A stretch of DNA of 64,000 bases from Tuctoria greenei (lineage: Eukaryota > Streptophyta > Magnoliopsida > Poales > Poaceae), in contig JAYESD010000008.1 of assembly GCA_036927565.1 (NCBI GenBank), positions 17,440,100 to 17,504,099 of the forward strand, given 5' to 3'. Of this stretch, positions 23,821-34,876 are shown one piece after another. A model generated the notes under the pieces. It searched no databases. It saw nothing but the letters and a program-made list of their open reading frames with translations, and was not told the origin of the DNA. Every line of letters starts with the position of its first letter. Within the stretch, counting starts at the first letter, position 1. Made by a program: the position numbers and the translations under genes.

Positions 23821-25860
23821 TGAGTATTCAACCAAACCTCCGGTTTAGTTGAGGAAATTTGTGATGTTGAGTTTGATGAAACTAATGGCTCCCAAGAGGA
23901 GAGTTTTGGTCATGATGAAATAGATGACGAGCCTCTACGAGAAGCTATGAAGAACATGACCATTGGTGACATCAAGCCGAAAGTTGAGGAGAGCCATGAT
24001 CAAGGGGGAGCTTCAAGTTCCAACATCAACACATCTATGACGCCTCAAGTTGACGAAGAAGAGAAAGATGATCCATTGCCAACACAAGATTCACAAGCCA
24101 CACAACATCAAGAAGAAGAACAAGTCCATGATCAAGTCCAACCACAAGAAGAGCAACATGCATCACCACCGCCAAGTGCTTCACAACCACTCATGAGGCA
24201 TGGACGCATCTCCAAGGCGCATCCGATTGACCAAATCATCGGAAGTCTGTCAAGGGGAGTAAGTACATGTTCTCGCCGTTTTGCTACATTTTGTGAGCAC
24301 TACTCGTTTGTTTCATGTGTAGAACCCACTCACATTGAGGAAGCACTCCAAGATCCAAATTGGGTGATGGCCATTCAAGAAGAACTCAACAACTTCATCC
24401 GCAATGAAGTTTGGGCGTTGGAGGAGCGACCAAAGGACAAGAACATCATCAGAACAAAGTGGGTGTACCGCAACAAACAAGATGAGAACAGCGTTGTGGT
24501 CCGCAACAAGGCAAGACTTGTGGCCAAGGGTTTCTCGCAAGTTGAAGGACTAGACTTTGGGGAGACATTTGCTCCGGCCGCCCGACTATAAGCCATCCGT
24601 ATACTTCTTACCTTTGCATCACATCATAACATAAAAGCTTTATCAAATGGATGTGAAAAGTGCCTTTCTTAATGGTTATATTAACTAGCTTGTCTATGTT
24701 GAACAACCTCCCGGGTTTGAAGATCCGAGGAATCCTAATCATGTGTTTAGGTTGCACAAGGCGCTCTACGGGCTCAAGCAAGCACCTAGGGTGTGGTATG
24801 AACGACTACGAGATTTCTTGATCATGCAAGGATTCAAAATTGGGAGGGTGGACACTACACTCTTCACCAAAGACATCGATGGAGAATTGTTCATTTGTCA
24901 AATTTATGTCGATGATACATTTTTGGTTCAACTAACGAAGCTCTTAGCCATGAGTTTGGCAAAATGATGTCTAGGGAATTCGAGATGTCGATGATTGGAG
25001 AGCTCAACTTCTTCCTTGGATTTTAAATCAAGCAACTTCGAGAGGGGACCTTCATCTATCAATAAAAGTATACCAAGGACCTCTTGAAGAAATTTGAGAT
25101 GGGAGATTGTAGCTCAAGAAGTACTCCAATGGCAACAAATTGTCATCTCGACACGGATAAGGACGGTAAACCTATTGACCAATCTAATTACCGTTCTATG
25201 ATTGGTTCATTGCTTTATCTTACTGCATCTATGCCCGATATCATGTTTAGTGTATGCTTGTGTGCTCGCTTTCAAGCGGCACCTAAAGAATCGCATCGGA
25301 AGGCAGTCTTTAGGATACTTCGGTATCTCAAGCATACCCCTAGTGTAGGCCTGTGGTACCCTAAAGGTGCAAAATTCCATCTCTTGGGTTACTCAGATTC
25401 GGACTTTGTCGGATGCCGTGTGGATCGCAAGAGTACCTTCGGTGGGTGCCACTTGCTTGGGCGTTCCCTAGTATCTTGGTCAAGCAAGAAGCAAAATTTC
25501 GTTGCCTTGTCCACGGCGGAAGCGGAATATATTATGGCTGGTGCATGTTGTGCCCAAATTCTTTATATGAAGCAAACTCTTTTGGACTTTGGTATTAAAC
25601 TTGGTTGTGTGCCTCTCCTTTGTGACAATGAAAGTGCGGTTAAGATAGCTAAAAACCCCGTTCAACACTTGCGCACTAAGCACATTGATATTCGCCATCA
25701 TTTCTTAAAGGGACCATGAAGCTAAGGGGGACATCTCCTTGCGAGGTGTTAGGTCCGAAGAACAATTGGTGGATATCTTCACTAAACCACTTGATGAGAA
25801 AACTTTTTCTAGACTAAGAAGTGAATTAAATGTGCTAGATGCATCGAACGTCATGTAAAT
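23821..25860 (+). pseudogene. Copia element B: reverse transcriptase and RNase H
   Basis: An acidic and glutamine-rich linker (23947-24250) leads to the RT: KWVYRNKQDE, KARLVAKGFSQVEGLDFGETFAPAARL, then LYGLKQAPRVWYERL and YVDD (near 24905). Stops and frameshifts at about 24590-24740 and 24965-25080 remove continuity. RNase H (25084-25719) has SDSDFVGCRVDRKSTFGG, CDNESAVKIAKNPV and LRTKHIDIRHHFL. A frameshift near 25715 precedes the usual C-terminus, which ends at TAA 25857-25859. Confidence 0.9.
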
Positions 25861-27216
25861 TGCCATGATCATGTAAGAATGCATCTCATATAGGTCTTGT
25901 CTAACTTTCAAAGGATAGGGGTGATCAAAGGTCAGCTTGGGATGGAGGTTATTTTGGGTTTCCCCAAGACTTGGAGAGTGGCTCTCCCTGAAGAAGCCTT
26001 TGAAAGGTTCAAATTTGGCAAGATAGAATTAATTTATGTCTTGCATGATGCCTGCCATATAAACTTGCACTCACGTTTAATTTCTTGCATTATAAACTGT
26101 TTGACATTGCATACGCTAGATTGTCACAAAGGGGAACCCACTTTATGAGAAAGAGACTTGTTTGAAATGCAATATCTCAACTCATATGATGTGGAAAGAA
26201 AAAAATGTTAGGTGCGTTAATGCCTAAAGGAACATGCTTTAAAGAGATAGAAGTCTTCATCCTCTAGCTCACAAAGCATGGGCCTTATATTTTATTTGGA
26301 TATTTTTTGTCCTTTTTCTTCGGTGTTCTATTTGCTTAAGGGCTTAGCCAAGTTATCGACAATTAGTATTTTTGAGGGGTAAGAGGTTGCCCAAAAGGTC
26401 CTAAGACTTGTGTTTCTCGCTGTGTGTTTAAGTCAAAGGACATATATGGGATGTTGTTGTTTTGTAGTCATCGGATTATCCGATGCATAGGCCAGAAGCT
26501 CATCGGATCAGCTTGTATTCAAATGCCAAGGGTCAGTTCAGTTAGAAAGTCAAATCAACCGACGAGTTCATTCTGAGAAACATCAGTGCATCCGATGTTC
26601 ACAATTCTGTAGTTGTGCCACATTAAACCGATGCTTATCCTTTCATCGTCGGATCATCCGGTGTCGATGGCACTTTTGGAATACCCTTACTGTACCATTC
26701 GACTGATGCTCCTATCATATAACATCAGTTCATCCGGTGTTAAAATTTGAGCTAGGGTTCGAGCCCCACCTATTTAGTGCGCCGTTCCACCTCCCTTTCT
26801 CTCTCCCCGACTCCGCCGCTCGACGCTGCTCTATCGCCGCCGCTCCGCCCTTCGCCCTGCTCCGCCCTCCGGCCGCCGCTGCCCTCCAGCCGCCGCCGCC
26901 CTCCGGCCGCCGCTGCCCTCCAGCCGCCGCCGCCCTCAGAGCTGCCGCCACCACCGCTCAGAGCTGCCACCCTACGCCACGCAGCGCTGCCGCCTCCCCA
27001 AAGCGTCACTGCCTCCCCAAGCACCTCACCGCCGCCGCACCACTGCTGCCGCCCCACGCCGTCCTATGTCCCGCACCACCACACTCTACGCCACTGTGGT
27101 GCCCCCCTTACGGTCGCCGTCGCTTCACCGCTAGGGTTCCCTGGCCGCGACAACCCTTGCGTCGTCGTCTCGTGCGCTCGAGCTCGTTGTCCCGCGTGCT
27201 CACCTCTGTCGTCGCC
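25861..27216 (+). other. Element B spacer between pol and third ORF, with motif array
   Basis: No coding similarity is seen. 26460-26740 holds a cluster of CATCGG, CCGATG and ATCCGGTG motifs like those in the LTRs. 26770-27216 is a GC-rich, CCG/CTG-rich leader before the third ORF, probably its untranslated leader or N-terminal extension; open frames there are low-complexity. Confidence 0.6.
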
Positions 27217-29377
27217 ATGGGCCGTGACAAGAAAGGAAAGGGAAATGCTATTGAGGAGCCGGCCGCTAAAAAGCAGAAGTTGTCGAAGGAGGGGAAGAAA
27301 GCCCTAATGGCCGCTCGCGCCACTGAGGAGCGAGAGCGTGGCCGAGGAGGATCGTTGAGGATCCATGAGGCCTGTCAGAGGCAGCCTCCCGTGCCAGAGG
27401 AGTCCGAGGAAGAAGAGGAGCCCGAAGTGCCGCTTGTTCGCGGGGCTCAGCCAGGACCCGTGGGGGTCACCTAGCTGCAGCCCCGAGACCGAGACCGTTA
27501 GCTGCTGACCTTCATGAGGACAGGGCGACCCAGAGAGCCGTCTATGAGATGGACACCAACGTCCATGTCGCTGAGGGTGTCCGCCTGACAGACTACAGGA
27601 AGTTGAAGGCCAAGCAGATCAGGAAGCTCAGGTGGAGCACTTTACTTGAGGAGTGGTTCCCACAGCCCAGAGAGGCACTTGTGGACAACCGCTTTTGTAC
27701 CCTGACACAGGCGTCGCTGTACGAGACTTACAAACGTCGGGGCCATAAGCTCTTCCAGCATAATTTCCTGGATTGGGATCAGCTTGCACTTGCACCCGAG
27801 ACGGAGATACGCCCTTACTTTGAGAGGTATAGAGGGCTAGTGGAGCTGATGTCTTACGAGAGGAGTGCCTACGTGGAGGATTGGGTCCGAGTATTCTATT
27901 CCACACTCTACGTGTCTGAGGGCCGCAGATCTATTGATTTCATGTTCATGGGCCAGCATCATCACTTGACCAGGCAAACTTTGGGACAGTTGCTAGGAGT
28001 GGATCTCCATGACACTTGCCTGCACGAGAGGGTGTATGGACAGGCTGACCCACCGAGGAGGCCACTCACTGGAGGAGTGGCACCACCACTTGAGGAGATA
28101 CACTCACTGTTTGCTCAGCCTTTCTCTCCAGACCAGCCGAGGGTACCGGCACTACTCACTCCAGCTGCACGCACTATGCACCTTGCCTTGCGTCGTACAC
28201 TTTTGTCGAGGTCCGGATACCTTGAGGGGTTCACCGGCTTGTAGCAGACTCTCCTGTTCTATGTCATGAACGGGATGGAGGTCGACATTGTGGACATTCT
28301 CATCTGTGAGATGGAGGATGTAATCACTGATGGAGTCAGGATGATGAGGCAACTTGTGTTTGGTCACTGGATCAGCTACTTGCTCTTCATGGTAGCTCCA
28401 GAGGGGTCCGCCGTGCGTGACAGTCTCACCGACGAGAGCGTCACACGGTTCGGCCACTACCGTGCTCTAGCTCCTGGAGACCGCCACCTTGGTCGTCCAG
28501 TTGAGCGCTAGGTCTGTGCCCATCTCTCAGAGGAAGACTGGTCAGACCTGGAGAAGGAAGACGAGAGACTAGCACAGGCAGAGGCTCAGGGTGAGGACCT
28601 ACAACATATTTGGTCCGAGAGTGACACCAACGACAATGTCGAGGAGTACTTCCCACCTCCTCCCTCACCCAGGCAGCACGACGCGGAGGCTGGAGGCTCG
28701 ACTATGCCCCCTCCTACTCCACCTCCCGTGTCAGAGGCACAGGTCTCTCAGCCATCTGAGCTTACCTCCCTACTTCAGCAGATGGTTGAGCAGCAGCGCC
28801 TGGACCGACTTGCAGCTGAGCAGGCCCGAGCTGAGCAGGCTGCACGTCTCTTGGAGCTCTAGGAGCGGCAACAGGAGATGCAGCGACAGATCGCCCACGA
28901 GAGGCGAGAGGACACTGACAGGCTGACTGGACTGATTGATCAGATGCACCAGAGCTCTCTCGACCAGCAGTAGCAGACGCAGCAGGCAATGATGGGCATA
29001 CTGGGGTTGATCGCCAACCTCTAAACACAAACTGGGATTGCCCTGTCGTCGCAGCTTCCAGGCCTTGCTCCAGGTCCTCCTGTCCTGGCACCAGCTTCAG
29101 CGCCAGTGCCGACTACGCCGATTCCGTCGATCAGCATGTCCCCACTACTCGCTCCAGGTGCTCCTATCCACTCTCCCTTGCCGGCTACGACGCTTTTCCA
29201 GCAGACGTCGGCGTCTGTTGTCAGTGCCCCGTTGCCAGCAGTTCAGTCTCAGCAGGCACCGACAGCGGCTCCCACAGCTCCCGTCACCGCTACTCCAGCT
29301 TTGGCAGCAGCAAGCAGCAACTCTGACGACAGCACCCCCGACGGTGACCAGTTCGTCATCGCCCCGAGCGCTTAGGG
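27217..29377 (+). pseudogene. Element B third ORF (plant-transposon-protein-like), degenerate
   Basis: The ATG at 27217 starts a lysine-rich basic stretch (GRDKKGKGNAIEEPAAKKQK) that ends at TAG 27472. A frame change near 27440-27480 leads to a continuous frame with RLTDYRKLKAKQIRKLRWST, YETYKRRGHKLF, and IDFMFMGQHHHLTRQTLGQLLGV, a pattern I associate with the putative plant transposon protein family found as an extra ORF in many plant LTR elements. An Ala/Glu/Gln coiled coil (about 28770-28960) and a Pro/Ala/Ser-rich tail follow to TAG 29376. In-frame stops lie at 28242, 28509, 28860, 28971 and 29022. Function is unknown; envelope-like roles proposed for such ORFs are unproven, and I see no clear membrane segment. 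Confidence 0.7.
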
Positions 29378-29429
29378 TCCTTAGGCACTCGACTTCCTTT
29401 TTGGTGTCTTGATGACAAAGGGAGAGAAG

Positions 29430-29737
29430 AGTCACGGGGGGGATAGCTTAGTCTCAGGGGGAGTCCTAGCTATAGGGGGAGTATATCTTTTTGGGAGTTC
29501 TGTTGTAATTTGGAGATTTGCTACCATTTTGCTATTTCATTAAGTATTCGTGTGCCACTTATTCTCTTGAGTTATTGATCGATTGAGCTTTCGAGTTATT
29601 GATCGTTTTTGAGCCTTCAAGTTTAAGTGTGCTAACCTTTGTACTTATTGCATATTCTTTTGAGTATCGTATTCTCAAATTCATTACTATTATGCTTTAC
29701 TTGTGGTGTTGTCATCAATCACCAAAAATGGGGAGAT
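29430..29737 (+). promoter_or_regulatory. Multiple polypurine tracts before the 3' LTR of element B
   Basis: CAGGGGGAGTCC (29455-29466), ATAGGGGGAGT (29473-29483), a G7 run near 29435, and AAAAATGGGGAGAT touching the LTR (29725-29737) form a multi-PPT region, as described for Sireviruses. Confidence 0.75.
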
Positions 29738-31182
29738 TGAAAGCATCCAGGCCCCCATGAGGTATGGTTTCGGTGATTAATGACAACCATTGGATTTTAC
29801 TAATGAATTTGTGGATGCAAGGTCTCCCATATCACTCATCACACTCAAATGAAATCTATATGAACATCATCTACTGCTCATTGGATATAATTAGAGACCC
29901 CTAAACAATCATTCTATGAGATCAATCAATGTTTATGAATATTAGAAGTAAAAGCTCACATGTCAAAATTATTCAACCAAAATTGACAGCACTCAATGCT
30001 TAATAATCATCAGAAGAATATTTCCAACCAATGCCTAAGAGGTCAATCGAGCAAATTCCAAAAGAATCACTTAGAACAACTCGAAGCAAACAAAATCAAC
30101 TTACCGGAACAATCGATGTTTCCAGAAAACAACACATCGGTCGAGTTGGTTCATCAGAAGAAGAAGATCTCAGAACTAAGTACTCACCGGATCATCCGAT
30201 GATGAAGGGCATGTTACATCGGCCCATCAGTATAGTAAGCAATCTCCCTGGACCAAGTGTCACACCGGACCATCCGATGTACAACTATGAACACATCGGT
30301 CGATCACTCCAGTAAGCATCAATTCCGAACCAATTCTGGATGAAGTGCCACCGGATCATTCGATGAGAAGGCAAGGGTAACATCGGTCTAACAACGGTCA
30401 TATCTGACACAGTGACATCAGCTAATTTGGATTTGACCGATGATAACTGAAGGGGGAGCATCGAATCATCCGGTGTTCGCAGAACAGTGATGTCAGCCTA
30501 CTTTTCCAACGGCTATTTCGTGGAGGCTGGCTATTTATACCCCTTCAACCAGTCTATTTGACAAGTCTTGACAACCAGAGCTACTCTACACATTCTCAAG
30601 GATTCAAGACGTTGAGCTAACACTTCTACATCATCTACACCACTTACACACCAAGAGATAGGCTAGAACTTGCTAGAGATAGTGCTTGTGTGCTTCCATT
30701 CTTGGTGATTGGAGTCTCTAGTATAGTGAGAGCTGTAAGGGAGTGTCTCTTGGTGATTGTATTGGATAGAAACTTCCGGAGCTTGCCAAGACGATTGTGG
30801 AAGCCCGGAGGATCCAACTTGTACAAGGCTTGAGCTCCACCTTGCCGAGGTTGGCAAACGGAGAAGTATAGTGAAGATCCCTGGTCTCGGTGACTTGGGA
30901 GTGGCTATACCCTTTGGTGGATGCCACAACGTGGATGTAGGAAGATCTTGACGATCTTGTCGAACCACGGGATAAATCTCCGTGTCTTCGTGTCTCCTCG
31001 GGAGTTTGCGCTTTCTTCCTCTCCCCTTGCACTTATGCATTTCTTATACCGCAAAGTTACTATTCACTTGAATGCATAGGTTGTTTGTATAGGGGATTAG
31101 ATTTTTAGTAATTAAGTTTCATTGCTTTAATTTTTGAAAAGAAGCCCAATTCACCCCCCCTCTTGGGCATTCGATCCTTACA
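29738..31182 (+). repeat. 3' LTR of copia element B (1445 bp)
   Basis: Starts TGAAAGCATCCAGGCC and ends GATCCTTACA; direct copy of 17265-18708. It abuts the element A gag fragment at 31183. Confidence 0.95.
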
Positions 31183-31705
31183 GGTGTCTTGAAGGTGTCC
31201 CATATCTCCTTGGCGACCTCCAACTTTTCAATGCGGCTGAACTCCTCTTAGTCAATGAGGAGGTAATCACTCCAATGGCTTGAACATTGCGATGGAGGAG
31301 GACGACTCATTCTTGGGAATATGTACACCTGTCATAACAATTTGCCACAAAATAGTGTTTAGGAAATGAGATGCATCTTCATATTATCCTTCCACATAGA
31401 GTAATCATTTCTATCAAACTGAGGAGGTTTGCCAATAGGAATAGATAAATAGTGATTGCTTGTAGTAAGTTGCTCATAGTTGTAAGTATACCGGGAGTAG
31501 TCTTGTGAACTACTCCCATTGTCGACGTTGATCGGAGCAATTGGCTTGATCTCCTTCTCGGGCACATTGAGCTTCTCACGAAGCCGTGCCTTGAGCATAC
31601 GAACTTCTTTATCATCATTTGGATCATCTTGAAGAACATCGACGTTCTTCGTCTTGGTGTCATCAACAATTACCGGAATCTCGTTGTCACCCCTTTCGAC
31701 CATTA
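31183..31705 (-). pseudogene. Copia element A: N-terminal gag fragment
   Basis: On the minus strand from 31703 the residues run VERGDNEIPVIVDD to a charged stretch, then YLSIPIGKPPQFDRNDYSMW, the family signature of this copia gag. After a stop at 31359 the frame continues through EEFSRIEKLEVAKEIWDTF up to the B insertion at 31183. Its continuation lies at 17264-17179 and 7403-6399. Confidence 0.85.
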
Positions 31706-31740
31706 CTTCTCCGAGTTGTTAGACTCTTGGTGGAGAAGTC

Positions 31741-31755
31741 GACTGTGATACCAAT
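31741..31755 (-). promoter_or_regulatory. Primer-binding site of element A
   Basis: The minus strand reads ATTGGTATCACAGTC directly inside the LTR, a slightly altered initiator tRNA-Met primer site. Confidence 0.8.
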
Positions 31756-33368
31756 TGAAAGACGCCTAGAGGAGGGTGAATAGGCAATAAGACCTGAAAT
31801 GACTTAATCAAACGAGATTAAACTCCTAAGGCCGAACTTGTCTGGACAGGACCGGACTAGTCCGCTCAGCATAGGGTGAAAGACTAAATACTTAGTTTTT
31901 ATGAGTTATTTGCGGAAATTAAATTCATCCAAGACGTAAGCAATATGTGGTAACCTAGTATAACTTAGATTGTGAAGTTAAAGCACTTATGTCACAAGAT
32001 TTCAACAAAGATTAAAGTGAAGAGTAATATGAACAATAAGAACCTTAATAGCAATACTAGTGATTACCAAATATAAAATGACAAGTGAGGCAAGAATTAT
32101 CCCGTGGTTCAGCTCCACGAAGAAGTCTACATCCACGTTGAGAAGTCCACACAAGGACTGAGTCTCACTTGACCCTCCTCTCACCAAGCCACTACAATGG
32201 TCAGCTTGATTTTCACTATATTAATGGGTAATCACCAAGTTTGATTGGAGTTGCTCACAAGTTGAGGCTCACACAAATCAATACAATGAGGAGCACATGA
32301 AGCTCAACTCACACAAGCCACAAATCACAACACAATGTGCAAAGAGATCAAACCGAGAGCCAAAGTGCGATGATCTTCCTTCACTTTCCTTCCCAAACCC
32401 AAATCTCTTCAAGATTTGGTCTTAGAGGGCTAGTAGGACAAGTGGAAGGCTTTGAAAGACTCTAGGTCACTTGTGGCGGCGCTAGGGTTCGAGAGAGTCA
32501 AATAAGGGTCGGGGTGGGGTCCCCGGCAACTAACCGTTGCCACCAGGGCAAACCCGGACTAGTCCGACCCTGTGCCACGGACTAGTCCAGCCTTTCGGGA
32601 TCACTGATAATTTCACGTCATCGATCGACAAAACTGATGACGTGCGCGCCAACGATTGAATTTCAAACGGCCATTGACAACACGGACTAGTCCGGTTCAC
32701 TACGAACTAGTCTGAAGTAGGACAGAAAGTTTTGGTCTGTCCCAAAACGGACACAACTGGGTAGGCCCGGACTAGTCCGGCCACAGGGGCAGACTAGTCC
32801 GACCCTCTAGGGTTTTCTTCTCTGTTTATCTCACTAAGTCTCAAACGAACTAGTCCGCACCTCAACGCACAAGTCTGAACTTTTTCAGAGAGCTTTGATC
32901 TGTTCTAAAATAGACAAGTCCGGTCTTCAGGGACTTAGCTTCAACTCCACTAAAGGATGAACGGACTAGTGCCCACACGGACAAGTCCGAACTCATCCAG
33001 AGACGTTTAGTCCGCCCCAAAGCGGACTTCTTTGACAGGTCGGACTAGTCCGACCTCCTAGGTTTTTTTCTCATTTTGGCTTCTCACTTAGGTTTTTCTC
33101 TCAACCACCACTTTGAACTCTCTAGGATGATCTCAATGCACGTGATACATCCACCCTCACACATGATACAGCTCACTTAAGCTCAATACCATAGGAACCC
33201 TAGTTTCTACGCTTGAGTTTTTGACACCCGTTTTATCTTTTTCCTTTTTGAGGGATTTCATCTCATTTCATCCATCACACCTGTGCTTAAGATCAACTCA
33301 CCTTATTAGTCTCTTAATTGTCATCATCAATCGTCCAAAACCCACAGGGATGCCTAGATGCACTTTCA
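31756..33368 (-). repeat. 5' LTR of copia element A (1613 bp)
   Basis: Termini are TGAAAG at 31756 and CTTTCA at 33368, an inverted pair; the PBS adjoins 31756. The text near 33340-33368 (GCCTAGATGCACTTTCA) is a common grass copia LTR end. The partner LTR is not in the window; the element continued leftward and is now cut by D. The LTR carries an array of CGGACTAGTCCG-type palindromes (see findings). Confidence 0.82.
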
Positions 33369-33762
33369 CAGAGGGAGTCAGGTGGAGCGACGGAGGGAGC
33401 GGGGTGGGGGTGGGTGACGGGAGGGCTCGGATACCTACAAGCGTCGTCGTCGGCTTCTCTCCGCTGCCCGCTGCCTTCTTCGACTTCATAGATGAAGTGT
33501 CGCGTGCTTGAAGAACGAATGAAGAATACCGGTTGGAGGTAACCCTAGCATATGGGATGTTTTTACCCACCGGTGCAGGCAGGGCGCGGGCAAGGGCGCG
33601 AGTAGTGTTGTCCGGTCGATTTGGCCGGATCATCTCATCCAACATATTATGAGAATATTCGTTACGGAGGATAGCTCCATCCAGGCTTATTTTAAACCAA
33701 ACACGGAACTGCACAGGTCTATCCAATACAACCCAATTCAATACAGACAACTAAACAGATCC
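33369..33762. other. Spacer left of PRP40, no gene supported
   Basis: A G-rich stretch (33374-33430) and an arginine-, proline-rich open frame on the minus strand are present, but no family is recognised. 33640-33760 resembles the edge of a degraded transposon. I call no gene here. Confidence 0.5.
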
Positions 33763-33765
33763 TTA

Positions 33766-33873
33766 GAACTTATTTGGATCCACTTCAATCAAAGTTGATT
33801 GGAATGAATTGAGAAGAAAATTAGTTTATTTTTCACTCCAATCCACTTAGATTGAGTTCATTCAAACAAACCC
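33766..33873. mobile_element. Tourist-like MITE (about 108 bp)
   Basis: Flanked by TTA at 33763-33765 and 33874-33876. The ends are imperfect inverted repeats, GAACTTATTTGGATCCACTT and GGGTTTGTTTGAATGAACTC on the other strand. A TTA duplication fits a PIF/Harbinger-derived Tourist MITE. Confidence 0.6.
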
Positions 33874-33989
33874 TTAGGTACAAAGGAGTCCTAAATGATC
33901 TCCGAATCATAGGCTGACACCCGTTCACCGCAGTCAGATACACGAGTCGGGCATGAATCAGTGAATTACTTACAATACCTCTTTAACCT

Positions 33990-34140
33990 CAGCCAAGCCG
34001 CCCAGCGGCAGCCTCCTGCACGAGTCGTCCGTGTCTCCCGTTGTCTCGATCCGTTGCCCTAAACCCTCCCTCGGCCGCCGCTTCCATCCCTTGTCGTCGG
34101 CGGAGGAGCGCCGCCTCCGACCTCCCTCCGCTGCACGTCG
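33990..34140 (+). other. PRP40: PRP40 5' non-coding exon
   Basis: A C-rich, CT-rich stretch ending CGTCG|GTGAGT at 34140 is the likely first, untranslated exon, joined to the exon starting at 34818 after TTCAG. It contains GCCCTAAACCCTCCC (about 34055-34070), a telo-box-like motif common near starts of plant housekeeping genes. The transcription start is approximate. Confidence 0.6.
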
Positions 34141-34876
34141 GTGAGTGTCCTCCTGAGCGATATCCTCGCCGCTCCGCTGCGCCTGCGCGCTTGTTCGTTG
34201 CGGCACCTAGGGTTTCCTGGTCCGGGTCCTGGCGCAGGCTATCGGTCGCGAGGTGTTTAGCTAGTTTTAGGTCAGGAATCGGTTCCTTTCTTTGATTTAT
34301 TAGGAGGGGAAGTGAGGGATCCAAACCTAGAATTTCGACAGACCCTATATTTAATCTGGTTTCATCTGCAACCGAACGGTATGATTTTGTTTGAGGCTTA
34401 GATTAGAACAGGAATCGAAGCCTAAAATCTTTTTAATAGGTAGGAAGCAATATGAGAGCACACAGTTTTGCATTCCTTACAATCCAAGTGGGCTGGTCTG
34501 TTGCGTCAAATGGTTACATTACATGGTTGAAGTGAGCCTCATCTGTAGCATCCAAAGGGGAAAAACCTGTGTCCCCTGCAGAAGGGAAAGTGGTTTGCCC
34601 TTTCCCGTGTGGCGAACTTGATTGATAAGACGCCAAAATGCAGAGTTTCCTCCACGTGTAAAAACTTGATTTTGTTGGTACTTCTTTTTGCAACATTTTC
34701 TATTTAATAAATAGTGGGTACATGGCAGGTAGTGCCTTTATGTTAGCTCTTCCACTATTTCAGTGCTTGAGTGATTATACACGTGCCATGTTCTAATCGT
34801 CTTTTTTTAATCTTCAGTCAGGCAAACAACAGCTGACAAACATCCTATTTTTGGTATCACTGTTTGATGTGGTTTG

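Larger units (their letters stand above)
17265..31182 (+). mobile_element. Complete Ty1/copia element B, Sirevirus-like with extra ORF (13.9 kb)
   Basis: Direct LTRs at 17265-18708 and 29738-31182 flank PBS, gag (split by a DNA transposon), protease, integrase, RT, RNase H, a long 3' region with a third ORF, and several polypurine tracts, all on the plus strand. The flanking 5-mers GCTGT (17260-17264) and GGTGT (31183-31187) match 4 of 5 and fit a target duplication with one later change. The LTRs differ at several tens of positions by eye, mostly transitions, and all reading frames carry stops, so the element is old and non-autonomous. Confidence 0.95.

Noticed and set aside
26770..27057. 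Minus-strand Gly/Ala/Arg-rich open frame
   Set aside because: Complement of a CCG-rich leader; low complexity and no domain.
31840..33060. CRISPR-like spaced repeats
   Set aside because: The CGGACTAGTCCG palindromes are irregularly spaced and variable inside a plant LTR; no array or cas genes.
33221..33750. Open frames near the right edge of the element A LTR (both strands)
   Set aside because: The plus frame starts inside the LTR and the minus frame crosses its edge; neither shows a recognised domain or splice context.
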